DNA from: Brugia malayi | Taxonomy: Eukaryota > Nematoda > Chromadorea > Rhabditida > Onchocercidae | Assembly: GCF_000002995.4 (NCBI RefSeq) | Contig: NW_025062476.1 | Span: 12,730,501 to 12,794,500, forward strand | DNA: 64,000 nucleotides | Direction of reading: 5' to 3' | Shown here: one piece after another, positions 49,047-62,545 of the stretch | Position numbering within the stretch: position 1 is the first letter of the stretch | Layout of the letters: each line of letters starts with the position of its first letter | Translations under genes and position numbers: made by a program | The notes under the pieces: generated by a model | What the model was told of the DNA's origin: nothing | The model's database searches: none | The model's input: the letters and a program-made list of their open reading frames with translations, nothing else

Positions 49047-50313
49047 TTAAGCTGGTCTATAAGCAAATTCCACTCTGCCATCTGGTTTTCTCGTACATCT
49101 GAAAATCAGAAATTTTATTTGAATATTTGAATACTGAAAGATAATTATCGCAATAATTGCAACCTATTATTATCATGATTACAACTTATTATTATCATGA
49201 TTATAACAATAATTTCACTCTCAAATTGATATGATTTCAAAAAAAAAAATTAGAAACTTCTTGTCTCACTAACAAATTTGGCAAATTTTAGGCTAATAGT
49301 AAAATTTTTGACTGAAGAATGCATATAATATATATTACTTAAACTTTTTAAGATTGCTTAGAGACTAATATTACTAATTAATTAATTAGAGGAAAAAGTT
49401 TTCAAGTTAAAAAAAAAAAATTACAAATTGAACATTAAATAAATTAGATTAGAAAAATGTCATCGAGAAGTTTACATTTATTAGCATTAGCATTCTTTAT
49501 TGAATCATCAAATAATCTAGGAAATTCCGGTTAAATTTTTATTTCTTTCTTTTCTCTTTTTTTTTTTTTGAAAAAAACTTATTTCAAAAATGATGGAAAA
49601 ATTGTATTGTAAAAAAAAAAAAAAGGAAAAAACAAATGTTAATACTTACGTATATTTCCTTCCGGCTTCTGTAAATTCAGTTCCCACAAGTAATCGAAAA
49701 CCGCCCGGCGCTAAACATGCTGTAATTCTTGTACGCCATGATCCATCAATTTTTGCATCACATTTCATTTCAAAATTATTCTCAATCTGCAAAAAAAAAA
49801 AAAAAAAAAAAAAAAAAATGTAAATTGAAATTGAAATCAGTTAAAATTTAAGTCTAATTTCAAATATTTTAAATAATTTAAGCCATTTTGAAATTTAATT
49901 TTCTTCAAAATAATAGAAAAAGAAAATTATTTCATTTCTTTCTCTTTTCTAAAACCTTAAAAGAATTTATTTATTTGTTATAATCAAATTATATTGCTTA
50001 TGATAATTATTGATTGGAAATATATAATTTTTGAATAGATTGTAAGCAGAAATAATTTATGAGAGAAATATTGTTGAAAAAAAAAAAAAATTAGAAAATG
50101 AAATTCCTTTCGACTATGTGAAATCTTTTAGAAATGAAATACTTATGAGTAATTAATTTCTTAATTTAAAATATTTCCAAAAAAAAAAAAAAAACGAAAT
50201 AGAAAAAAGCTAACCCATGTATCACCATTTTCATATATTTTACCATTAATTACACATGCTTGATTAATGTTTGTTGCAATTAGTAATACAATTATTCCAA
50301 TTAAAACTTTCAT
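49047..50313 (-). CDS. Small secreted protein with MIG-18-like fibronectin type I-like domain
   Basis: Exons 50215-50313, 49650-49786 and 49047-49098 join in frame to a 95-aa protein. Residues 1-19 are a clear signal peptide (MKVLIGIIVLLIATNINQA). The mature chain of 76 residues has four cysteines (C20, C42, C57, C80). The layout is CVINGKIYENGDTW, MKCDAKIDGSWRTRITAC, GTEFTEAGRKYTCTRKPDG. A first cysteine followed by G-x-x-Y/W and a polar G-D-x-W, with later paired cysteines, is the pattern of the nematode 'abnormal cell migration protein 18-like' Fn1-type domain. That family includes secreted basement-membrane proteins and many small secreted paralogues of unknown role. I infer secretion; a matrix role is only suggested by the family. 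The best start is the ATG at 50313, since it begins the signal peptide. Confidence 0.85.
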
Positions 50314-50413
50314 AAAGATTATTTTTATTTGAAATCTAAATTTTGAAATTAATTAATCATTTTAAAGTAAAATTTTTAATTGTAATATAACAAACAAATT
50401 AATAGTAATAATA

Positions 50414-50455
<42 letters not shown>

Positions 50456-50627
50456 GCAATAAATTTTATTTAAAAAAAATATTACAATAGAATGTTATTA
50501 TCAAAAAATGAAATTTATTTTATACATTTTTGCTCAATTTTTCTTTTCTCTTTTTTTTTTTTTAAATGATATAATCGATAAAGTTTATAAATTTCGACCA
50601 CAAATTGATAAAAATAATAATAACAAA

Positions 50628-50668
<41 letters not shown>

Positions 50669-53399
50669 GAATAAATTATAATATTAACATTTGCAGTAAA
50701 TAAAAAATATTAATTGATTTTTAACAAAATTTTTAGCATTTTTAAATGATAAAATTATTTTTTATTGATTTTCAAATCACAAATTGATAACAATGATAAT
50801 GGCAAATTGATAATAATTAACGCTGAATAAATTAATTACAATATTAATTACTACAAATACAAAAAATTTACTCTTTCTAATTGACATACACTTATAAGTA
50901 AAGAAATATAATTATGATTAAGATTTGTGATTAATTTTGTTCAATTATTATTTCAAAATTTGAAAAAAAAAGAGTAAGAAGGAACTGAAAAAAAAAAAAA
51001 AAAAAAAGGTAAACAAGTAAACAATAAAGTGAAATTTTAATAAACGAATAAGAAAGGACAAGAAGAGAAAAGTTAATGAAAAAAAAAAAAAAAGGAATGT
51101 ATTTTTTCATTTTTTTTTTTTTTTTTACATTACAATTTAAACATGTTCACAATTGAATTTATTACAACACATTTTGTAATGAATGCTTAAATTCTATCAA
51201 TTTTTTTTTTTTTTTTTTACTCAAAAATTTTGAAATGAAAAAAAGAATTGAAAAATAATGAAATTATCTTCACTCTTTCAGTTTTTTCTTTTTTCTCTTT
51301 CATTTTTTTGTAAATTTGAATTTGTCAAAAAAAAAAAAAAATCTTTTTTTTTTGAGAGAAAAAAAGAAAAAAACAATAAATAAACGATTAACAAACAAAT
51401 TATGTTTGTTACTGGAAGAATTTATTTGTTAGAATTGTAAAGAAATGAAATTTGCCAATTATAAATGGAAAAATTATTTCGTTTTAAATAACAAATAATT
51501 AATTATATTCTTTTTAACTTTGTTTTTTTTTTTTTTTCCTTCTTCTTTTAAGAAATGAATATTATAGAGTAACAATTTATATAAAACCTCATTTTTGTAA
51601 AATAATTTTAATTTCATTTTCCAAATTTCATTTAATTTTCCTAATTTAATTTTTTGCACTTCCTCTATTTTCTTTTTAAATTTCAAATATTAACAAGCAT
51701 AAATTGGTTCTCTGTATAATTTTAATTTTAAAGATATTAACAATATAAGTGTAATATTATGTTGAAAATTAAATTGCATCTTATAAATTATAATTAACAA
51801 TTATTATTACCACTAATAACCATTCAGAAAAAGCTGAATACATAACTTTAAGTCCCACTAATTTATAATTAATTAATTTATAATTTTACAATTGTCAATT
51901 CAAATATCATTTAAAAATTATACTCAACTAAAGATAAAGTATCTCAGCTATTTTCATTTCCATCAATTAACAATTTCTAAGTTTCACATCAATTAATGAA
52001 TCTTTTGTCTTTTCTTCTTTACAAAAAAAAAACCAGTATTGCAAGTACAATTTATCACTTTTATGTTTATTTTTCCTTCCCAACAAATAAGGTAATAATT
52101 TTAAGCTAATTGAATATTTGCGCTAACTAAACAGAACATTTAGATATTTGCAGTATTTGTAACTTTCGTCATCAAATAAATAATGCATTAATGATTTGTT
52201 GATTGTTAGAAATGGAAATTTGCAAATTATAAGTGGCAAAATTTGCATTAGTAAATGCTTCAAATCGATTATGATGGCGCAATAAGTTTAGATATGATAG
52301 ATCAAATAATTGATAATAAAAGTTTATGCAAATTTGTGCATGAAAGCTCAGTGTGTGTTTATAATTTCAGTAGAAATGTTTTAATTTCAAAATCACTTGG
52401 TAAAATTGTTGTATTTTATAGGCTCTCGCAGAAATTTCATTCGATAAATTCAATTGACATTTCAAAAGCTCAAAGATAACTAAATGTAAGACAAATTATG
52501 GATACATTAAAGTTTCATTTGAAAACTCTAATTCCTTATAATGAGCTCTTTTCTAATTAAATCAAATTTCATTATATCTTTTCAGCATATTATTAATAGC
52601 ATAATGTTTTTATTGATAATTAAGGCATAGGGCATTTATAATCTTATCTTTACAACGCTTTAAATAAATGCATTCTAACTCCGAATAAGAGCTAGAAAAA
52701 AATTAAAATATTAAATGACAATATTAAATGTAAATTAAAATGTAAATTCAAGTAAACAAGAAAATTTGACAATCAGAAACTCATTCAAATAACAAAAAAG
52801 TACAGCAGTAACAAAATAAATGGCAACAAAAATATAGACGACAGCATAAATCAAGAAACTTTACAAAATTCTGGATTTTTGCAGAATTAATAAAAAAGGG
52901 AAAAAAAACACGTAGCTTCATCTTTTGTCTAATCTTTTGCGCTGGAAGCTCACAAAAATTATAATTTTTTCCATTACAAATTTTGGCTGAACTATATTTA
53001 TCCTCGATTAGTTGATCAAGAATGGAGATAATAGAGATCAAAATACTTTTAAAAAAAAATCAAAAAAAAAAAAAAAAAAAGACTAATTAATAACTGACGT
53101 ACAAACATACATAAGAAAAATAACGATGGATGATGCTATAAAAACAATAACACTATGTACACACAAGAAAAAAAAAAAAAAAAAAACTGAGTGAAAAATT
53201 TTCAAATGTAATTTTAACTTATCGATCCCAATGACATTTATCAAATGTACAATTATTTCAGAATTTCCTGATAATAACATTAGCAAAAATTATTGCTCAG
53301 AAGACTTCCATAGCCTGAAAGGTATGAAAGACTATACAACACACCTTTGTTAGTTAGAATGCGAAAGAAGTACGACAGAGAGAACCTGAATAACAATTA
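50314..53399. other. Non-coding DNA between the MIG-18-like and CstF-77 genes
   Basis: ATA/AAT trinucleotide tracts lie at about 50401-50455 and 50625-50665. Many A/T homopolymers follow. Part of 53050-53399 is probably the CstF-77 3' UTR. A 74-codon open frame at 52255-52479 shows no recognisable domain. I see no gene. Confidence 0.65.
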
Positions 53400-56300
53400 T
53401 TACTCATGAACTTTTTGATTCATTCTCCTTCGATAAATGTCTCGAACTATCCCTGGTGCACGTGGTGTAGCTTCCTCATCACTATCAGAATCACCACCAC
53501 CTGCTGCTCGTCTCTTCCTTTGCGTAGCAGCTGATTGTTGTTGTTGATATTCACTTGATGCCAAGATCTAAACTGCGTTCCAAATTTTAATAAAATACTT
53601 AATATCTTCGATAAAATATAAAATGTTAACTAACCTTAAACTATCAAATCAGAAGCAGAGAGATAAAAAGAAGAAAAAGACAAAACAACTCACAACATTA
53701 GGATCAGTAGTAGTATTTAATAATTGATAAAATTCTTTTTTGATATCTTCTACTCGATGCATTCCAAACATGGTACCATTTTCTAGTTTCACTTTAGGAT
53801 CCACTGATGGTGCTAAAAAAAGCAAAACTATTTTACAGATAATAATAATAATAATAACTAAATGATTATTAAATAAAACAATCATTTAAGAATATGTTAA
53901 AGAAATTTGGTGAGTTTGAAAAAAACATACGTCCACTTTGACTGAACTTCGTTAGACTTTCCATAAGTAAATCTACTGAAACGAACGGACCATTGAAACA
54001 CCATGGCGGTGGTAACATCTGCATCAACTGAGCCGCCGCAGTCGGTGGCGGAAAAACACCTTTTAAAAAAATGAACTCAACAACTTTCCATATAGATTTT
54101 ACATATTAATGCAAATTAAAAAAGAAAAAAAATGGAAAAAAATACACATAAAAAAATGAAACCAGAGCATACCACCAGGAACGGGATGATAACTGCCATT
54201 TGTATTCAGTTTTGGTTTGAAAGGTATCATCTGATCTGTATCCGGTCTTGGATAACCAGAAATTTCTAAACTTACACCACCACCCATTACAACCGATGGT
54301 CCACCTACACCTGCAGTTGGTCTTACTACATTTTGCCCTGAAACAAAAACTGTGAAATTTCAAATACATTATGAAAAAAATGATACAATCATTAACCAAG
54401 AAAAACAAACCATTTGTTTGAGCACCATTTGATAGCAAAGAAGCCGTCCCTGAAACCGATGCGCGTCCAATCAATGATGAACCTTGTCCCAGTTTTTTCT
54501 GCAGGTGTCATAGAATTCAGAACTTCAAATTTATGAAAAAAAAAAAAAAAAACCCAGCAAAATATCTACGATTAACAAGGAGTTAATTAAATTAATAGTG
54601 ATAACCAATGGAATCCTAAAATTCCTAACAATTTCATATTTATTCTATTGATGCACACTATAAGGTGAATCTAGTGCAGTTTTCCTAATTGAAAATTGAA
54701 AATTCTTTCGTAAAACATCCATGAAAGATTCTTTTATCTATTATATTTGTCTAAAGTCCTAAAGAAATTACATTTGATCTGTGGAAATTCAATATTATAT
54801 ATATAAAGCCAACAAGTAATCTTATGAACTTCCAAAGTGATTTCATAAAATTTCTTCGGTTTTTAGTATTTTCTTTCCAACCATAATATGATTACGGCAA
54901 ACCAACATGTGTATCTCTACCAGTAAAATAGATCAAGAACATTGGAATATTGACAAAGCTTATAAAGATTATAATTTTCATTACATAACTTATTGAACTA
55001 CAATAAAATTTGAGTCTAAAAACATCTGTAGGATAAAAAATTTAACTAGATAATTTGTTTGCTACTTACCGAATAACCCATCAATCGTAACTGATCACTA
55101 GTACACGGCACTAAATCCAAAAATTTGTATCGATCAATTAACAGTAGCGTTTGCATTTCACCATATTGTTCATTTAGCGCTTCACGTCGCCTCTGATCAA
55201 CTTTTAAAATACTCGATAAATCACCAACATGCGATTCAAATTCAAGATAACGGTCCCAAATTTCACTAGAAAAACAGGATTATTGGACTTAGACCAAGTA
55301 GTTTAAATACAAACTTTCAATATCGAAAAAAAAAAAAAGACTAACATCGATTTTTCAGGTGTCATGGATTCCGAAGTTAATATTCGTTCAAAAACAACAC
55401 GTGTATTGTTATCCTCTGAAATAATTGAACAAATAAAGTTCGGAAATTTGAAATGAATTAGAAAAAACTACAAAAAAAAAAAATACTACAAATATAAATT
55501 TCGACATGAAAAACACTCGAAAAAAATTATAAATTAAAACAGAAACGAGAGAAAAGAAACTTAACAAAAAAGAATACAATAACTAAATGTAAGAGAAGAG
55601 AACGTAAAACATAATAAATGTCTTTAACTTTTTGCTAGAAAAACTAGGGTTACCATTTAAGTGTGACAGAAAATCGACGTAAGCAAGAGCATATTCTGGT
55701 TCATCGCCATATTTTTTTAGTCCCATATCAAAAACTCTTATCGCAATATCCGTATCCTTAAAAGTAACAAATAATAAAACTAATTTTCACCTAATGCAAC
55801 TCATACAGAAATATATGTAAAGTTTTAATGCTTTGGAATACCAGGAAGAGTATAAAGAAGATCAGCCTGTCAAAACAAACTTTAATACTACAAAGACAGA
55901 GGCTATTAAAGAGAATATAAAAATTAAGAACCTTGCTACAATAATATTCCATTAGTGCAGATGCAACAAAAATGTGAAATTTGCAACGTGAGTCTTGACG
56001 AGCACGTTTGAAAATAGCACGTGCATACTGTACACCTTCGGTTCGTCTCACGAATTTCATTAATTGTATATAAGCCTGAATTTTAAAATGATCAAATAAA
56101 ACGTGTAAAATCTATGTATTTTTATAATTTGTACAACCTTTTTTTTTACTACAACATAACCCTTAGGTTAAAAAAACGAAATTTTTCCGGTACAGAATGT
56201 ATGATATAGTATGCTGAGATGTGAAATAAAGCTTACAATTTTAGACAACAAATGCTAAAACTAGCACTAGCAATGAATAGAATGTTAGCAATTACCAAAG

Positions 56301-59300
56301 TAGGATCAGCTGTTTCAATGGCTAGAAGTCGGTCGTAAATCTTCTTCACATTATCAAATTTCATACGCTCTTCTTCATAATCTGCATATGCAAAAAACAA
56401 AAGCTGGCTTTCCTTTAAAAGACCACCAATTGCACGTTCGAATAATTCTGAAAAAAAAAAAAACAGAAATATAAAAAAAGAAAAAATGCGGTAAAACTTA
56501 AAGCACAATAAAACATCCTTACTAGAATTCACAAATGCATATTTTCCACTCTAAAATCATTTCAAAATCAACGAATTATCGGAAATTAATAATTACTATA
56601 TGTAAATTTACTTCAACTAAGGTACCATGGAGAATGACTAGTGAAAAAAATATATGTATAAAACGAATATATAGCAGTTTTATCTTGACCTTGAATCGAT
56701 AATTAAGAAATCAAATTTTCAAAATTCACAAAATGTATGAACTAACGAATAATATCAGTGTTCATTGTAGCTGCTAATTTCACATCACCCTTTTCTGCTA
56801 AAACAGCTGCAGCTTGTTGCTGGAACAATGAGGCTTCATACCACATATCGGGATAGTAACCAAGACACAGAAGAGCTTGTTCGTAAGCGTATATTACTAA
56901 AATGCAAAGTAAATACATTATTAAATAGCATAAATCTGTAACGGTATCAATCCTAATATTCATATAATAGATTAATATCAGTTTATTTTAATTTTAAGTT
57001 CAAATTATTAAAGTTTATAATTACCTCTTTTAGCAAAATATGCATATTCTTCTGTACCCAAAGGATTAGTTTTTTCCCACTGTATATACTTTCGCCACAT
57101 ATCTAGCTGAAAAATAAAGAAACTTTTTATGACAAATTTTTTCCTTGTAATTTCTTAATAAAATGGCAAAAAAAAGGAACTTTGTGAAAATCAAAATCTA
57201 GAAATCAAAGACAGAAATTAAAAAAAATCTAAACCTGTTTCATTTCTGCAGCAGTTCCTCGTGGTGGAACACTTACAGCTTGTCGATTTAACCCCCTTGT
57301 GACTTGCTCTAACGATTTTGAAATGCGCTTAGCAATTTGATATTCCTTATTCCGCTCAGCTATCAATTTCTCCGCTAATGTAGCATTAACGCTCTGGAAT
57401 TTTAAAAAAATCATTGAAAAATACAAAAAGAATGTGAAAAAAAAAGAACCAAAGTTTACTGTTTGCAAAGTAACAAAGTTTCTTCCAATTGACAGTTTCT
57501 TCCTTCCAATTTATTTTTATTTTGCTCAACAAATTGCAAATTCGCTTCTGCTTTCGTCATGCAAATCATAGTTGATAAAAGATACAACAAATTCACTGGA
57601 TAACACACAAGAATTCTTTAACTTTTACCTTTTCGTAAGCACAATATTCTGCCCATAACTGTTCAATATTAACCATTGGAGTGACAACACCACGCTGATA
57701 TACTTTACGAACAGCTGAAATTCGCTGATTCTCTGCATACTGACCAACTGTGGGCCTACAATGCGTATAAATAATTTTCAACAACCATAAAGAATTAAAA
57801 TTTTAATTTTCCTAAAATAATTAATATAAAAAGTTTAAAAAAAAAGAAGACCGATAAAACTTACGCAGATTTAAGAAAAGAAAGATAATCAGAATAAATT
57901 GAATATGAATGCATATCAAGACCAATTTTGTCCAAAGCAAATTCATATGCTTGTGCCATTTTCTCCCTAAAATAGGACCCGATCTCGAAGACTACGAATT
58001 AAATACGAGACTCACATCGACTACCGTAGTAGTGAAGTTAGATAACAAACAAATGACAAATAACAATTAGCTTAAGTTTCCTTAAATAATAATCAGCCTC
58101 AGTCTCTTTAAAGAATTACGATAAAACTACTTGAGTAAATATCAAACAATTACAAAACATTTAATAACACCGTTTTAATAAAAAGCAATTTCCGGCAATT
58201 TCCACCATTTTATTCAATTTATAATCTTAAAGAGAAGTTGAAAGTTGAAGAGCGTTTATGATTAATGGCTACATGATATATGTTATATATAACATATTAG
58301 CTGAATCAAAAGAAATGAATATGCCAAACCTGAAAGAGGAGAGATGTCCTTTGGTCTCCCGTACATAGAAAACATAACACTTCCAGAGATCGATGTTGAG
58401 AACATGAATAAGACAACGACCAAATAACTGAAAGGAAAAGAAATATTCTCAGAAATGACATCAACGATTGACTAGTAATAAACATATGGATTTTAAGCTG
58501 TACAAAAAGTTCTAATCTAAGCATGATAGTTCAATCAAATTTCATATTACCAAAAATACTACTAATTACAGTTTATTACGCGCTACATTATCTAATGATG
58601 GTACATCAATGCAAGCTGAACACAAATGTCCAATGTCAACATTCTGCAAATCATGACTATTACGATAATACTCCTTAACAGTTAATCTAATTCGTGTTAC
58701 TCAGCACATCACAACACTTACAAGCTTCAAATCTCGAGGAGTATATTTTGAATGATGGCTCTCACAAAAAAAAAAAAAAAAAATCAAAATGAAACTAAGG
58801 TCCAAAAAAACTAATCGAACATTCAGTGTAATGCGTCCTCTTTCAACCTTCTAACTTCATGCAATCATTCATCTTAACAATTTACAAGTTTTTTAAGATT
58901 TCAAACCAAAAAAAACTTAACAAAGAATTCAAACTTACTGATTCCACATTTTCGTAATTTTTGCCACGAAGCTGAAATTTAAGTATATGAAATTTCCTTC
59001 TGCTAATAAAAAGTAAAACAGTAAAAAAAAAAGGAAAAAAAAAAAGTTGGAGGTAGAGATCTTACCTGTTAAGGAATTCATATAAAACCGGCCTATCACA
59101 TGCATTACGTAAAAAGTAATGTCATGAACAGCTATGATAAATGCGAAGAAACACATCATGTCATGTTTTAGATTAATTCAATCAAATAATAACACATACT
59201 TAATCATAAAATTTACGACTAAATTTCCCTGTGAAATTTCCAAAATAATGTAATTCATCAATAATTTCGTAATTTGTTAAAAATATAAGCTCAACATTGT

Positions 59301-61142
59301 GCAACAAGGAGAAAGATGTATCAAAGAATTTCATAGTTCAATCTGGAAATTTGGGAGTATGGAGCTTCAGTTAGCAAAAGTTCTATTCTATTATTTGAGC
59401 AAGAAATCATTAATTTCCTAAAATGTATGTGCCTAGACTTTCTTCAAAAAAATAGAAAAAGAAGAGACTTGTTTGAATAATTGTTATTGTTTTCAATTAG
59501 TGTATTACTGTTACCGTAAAACGATTTCTCAAAATTCACACCATGGGCATGGGAACATCCAAATTTCCAGTCTGATACTCCACCCCTCTCTCTGTTATCT
59601 CTGTCCCTGGTTCTTTTCGTATAATTTCATACGCCCAAAAAAAAAAAAAAAAGATGTAGTGTGAAACAAAGTGAATTTTGAAAAATGATGATTAGTTGCA
59701 ATGTGGAAGAGATCATATCTGTTGTATATTCTTTATTCTCTGGTGGGAAAAATTTAAGAAGAAGAAGGAGAAAGGACAAATGCAATCAGAATTATGCATT
59801 TTATTACTGCTGAGTCACTTTCTTGAGTAAAAATTTTTATTTCGTTCGGGATGATGGCAAAAAATTCATGCAGCAGTAGTAATACATTTGATACTTGTTC
59901 AAAACATAGACTAAAGATAGAGTATGTCATTTCCTAATTCACACTTTTTGTTCTCAGTTTCACAGTATTCCCATGTCTGTTTACACGAAGAAGGAGAAGA
60001 AGAGCGAGCACCACTGCGCGCTGCAAAATTGCAAAACAAATAAAAATGATGGTATTCAATTGATGGAAACTTGTTGCTGCTACACTCATAATGGTATATC
60101 AAATGTCCTCCATGTTCATGATTTATGGAATCATGATTTTAATGAACAAAAATGATTAACAATCAATCCTTGAATGCATATTTTACGAAATTTTATACTG
60201 AATTTCTTCGGTATTTGCTTTGGAGCTTCCTCCCTCCCTACTCTCTCCCCTCACTCCCATTGTGTTTCGCTTGCAAATATTTTTAGCTGAAATGATTGTA
60301 ATGAGTAAATGCAAGTTCAAATATGGCTTCTCGACAAATGGGTTAGGTAATAAAAGCTAAAAATTTTGAAGCAAATCAAAACCTTCAGCAGAACTTACTT
60401 CATGATCTATGTATGCTTTCCAGTAACGGCCAGCATTCGGAAACTGCTTCACTAATTTCTCGTAAAACGAACGCACCTGATCAATTGGTCTAGCCTGAAA
60501 TTCCAAAAATTGTAGGCTTTTTTTGAGTATCATAGTACCCCTCTAACCTGCTTTTTGCCCATTTGAATAAAAGCAGAGAATAAGCAAGTTTATTTCAAAG
60601 AAAAATTGTTTCAAAGAGTTCCATCTTTCAAATGTATTCTCGTCATCTAGATCTATGAAGAAACAAAGGAAGTTCAGTGCAAACAATTCAAACTATTTCT
60701 AGTGTAAAATGATGATAATTATAAAAATATTCCAGTTCAATTAATCTTCACTACTTTTTACTAAACAAAAGTGTCTCCCCAAATGATACCAAAGTATAAT
60801 TCAAAAAAAAAAAAAAAAAATTGGTCACAATTATTCCGAAAAGTTTACTTTTAAATGGAATATGTTATAACGTTAACTGGCCTATTCCCTTACTTTAATA
60901 CTGAAGATTTAATAAAACTGAGATATAGTTATCCTAACTTATGTACCACTTACTACTACTAAAATTTACTCGTTCGTTAAACTAATCAAATTGAGAGTTT
61001 ACGTTAAACCGAACATCTTCCCACATATAGCATCTGATATAACAAATACCTGTGACTCTCGCAGCAAAAGATTCCAGGCATCGACATCAAAAGGATTAAG
61101 TTCAATCCGACGTTCGGGACTTACAATCGAAAGCGAACTCAT
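53400..61142 (-). CDS. suf-1: Cleavage stimulation factor subunit 3 (CstF-77, suppressor of forked)
   Basis: Scaffold of the CstF complex in pre-mRNA 3'-end cleavage and polyadenylation (nuclear). Exons: 61050-61142, 60399-60494, 58939-58971, 58330-58427, 57865-57966, 57629-57755, 57235-57393, 57025-57106, 56747-56896, 56296-56447, 55932-56075, 55654-55756, 55346-55415, 55070-55265, 54411-54498, 54173-54337, 53931-54059, 53694-53812, 53400-53567. All phases agree: 757 aa (human 717). HAT repeats span about 15-510, with family blocks such as [65 protein letters not shown] and [11 protein letters not shown]. The C-terminal 'monkeytail' region that binds CstF-64 follows ([40 protein letters not shown], about 585-650). 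A Gln/Arg-rich, Asp/Ser-acidic tail ends [17 protein letters not shown]. Exon 3 is only 33 nt but restores the conserved KNYENVES. The 1.4-kb intron 2 carries a Cys/His-rich open frame on the other strand. Confidence 0.97.
59973..60155 (+). CDS. Doubtful small Cys/His-rich open frame inside CstF-77 intron 2
   Basis: A 60-codon frame, antisense to CstF-77, starts seven nt after an acceptor-like TTTCACAG (another, TTCTCAG, is just before it). It encodes [10 protein letters not shown], then [21 protein letters not shown] and [15 protein letters not shown]. The HC-x4-CK opening and the spacing to the next cysteines recall AN1-type zinc fingers, but the second half lacks the expected cysteines. 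The first third is unusually GC-rich for this DNA. It could be a small nested gene, one exon of a larger one, or a decayed fragment. No poly-A signal is evident. Confidence 0.25.
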   Translation: MSVYTKKEKKSEHHCALQNCKTNKNDGIQLMETCCCYTHNGISNVLHVHDLWNHDFNEQK

Positions 61143-62545
61143 CGATGACTTAAAATGAATGGAAAAATCATCAAATATTTTAGTTCATGAATTAAACAAA
61201 CAACATGAATCACTTTGCAGTTTTTAGTTCTACTCACCATACAATACAGTCTAATCACCATCAAGGTATTTTTGATCAAACAATTCTCCTGACTAACTGA
61301 AGAAGATACCAGTGAATTAATCAGAAAATATTCCAATCAACTTAAATAAATTTAGAACGTATTCTAGATCATAGAACGATCAACTTTATGGATTGTTCAG
61401 ATGTAAAAAATTTGAAAAAAAAAAAGAAAAGAAGACAAATCGCTTATTTAAATTCAGGCGTACTTACATAAATATAACAATAAATAATTTTTTTTCCTAT
61501 TCTAACCTTCTAACACTCTCAATCTCTAATTAATATTAAATCACAATGATTCTACTACTATTTCCTAGGCCCTTCATTTCATTTCCCTTTTGTCCTCCTC
61601 ATCCATTCCTATAATTTCTCCCCTGAAACGATTATTGTCCTCAAATCTGATGCATTTTCTAACTTTCATATCCATCAATTCATCTCATTCATTCTGATCC
61701 CTAATCTCTCTCAAGTCTGTATAATATCTCATTGCTCTCAATCCCTAATCTATAATATCTCGTGATCTTATCAATCTCTGACTCTCTCAAGTATACACAC
61801 TATCATATCCAAATAAAGAAAGTTTGACACAATTCTACGAACAATGAAAACAACAAAAAACGCATCAGCTCAAACCGAAATGATTACACAAGTTGTCAAC
61901 TTTTCGTGTTGGGAGTTAAAACCACAATAAAAGCTTCATATGACATCTGAAAGACACTAAGTTACAATAATTAAATTAAAAATTAAATTATAACACATTA
62001 GGTATGTATTCATTGATTTACATTGCATTAAAATTTAGATTCAAATTAAAATTCTAAATATCTCATTCTAATTTTAAATTGACTAATCAATTCAGCTTGA
62101 CTTTAAAGATATGATTTTATTTTGTTTCATAAGAATTGTTCATTTGCATTTTAAAAATATTAGAACATTAAATTCTTTGTAACATACTATAAACGGATAA
62201 AGTATTCTATGAATATATGATATTATGAAAAGATCTATGGAATTTATTAAATCAGATATTAGGATAAGATGCCAAAAATATTGTATGAGTAATATCTTAA
62301 ACTAATGTTTTAAATAATATTGAAGTGTAAGAAATAAATTCAGTTTTGGGTATAAAAAAGATAATTACACGTAAATAGTCGAATATTGGATTACAAACGC
62401 ATAAATAGTTTCACTCAACTAACTAAAAATATAAGACGTATATGAGACGTGTAATTGCGTATACAGACTGTGTCAAATCAATATATCAGGTGGCTATCAT
62501 ATGTTGTATCTTTTTTTTTCGGGATATCTCGGGAATGAGTTGTTA
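61143..62545. promoter_or_regulatory. Divergent intergenic region between CstF-77 and NDUFAF2
   Basis: About 1.4 kb separates the two start codons, so both promoters lie here. A pyrimidine-rich segment with repeated CTCTCAATC and CTAATCT-like words lies at about 61500-61800. No TATA box is certain. Close to NDUFAF2, an acceptor-like ATATCAG ends at 62490. No further gene is seen. Confidence 0.5.

Noticed and set aside
52255..52479. 74-codon plus-strand frame with mixed composition
   Set aside because: No recognisable domain, no splice sites that link it to other exons, and no promoter signal; length is not beyond chance.
55791..55880. Possible exon between CstF-77 exons 11 and 12
   Set aside because: An acceptor-like GACAG precedes a short open stretch, but joining exon 11 directly to 55756 reproduces the conserved EYYCSKD... 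order of the family.
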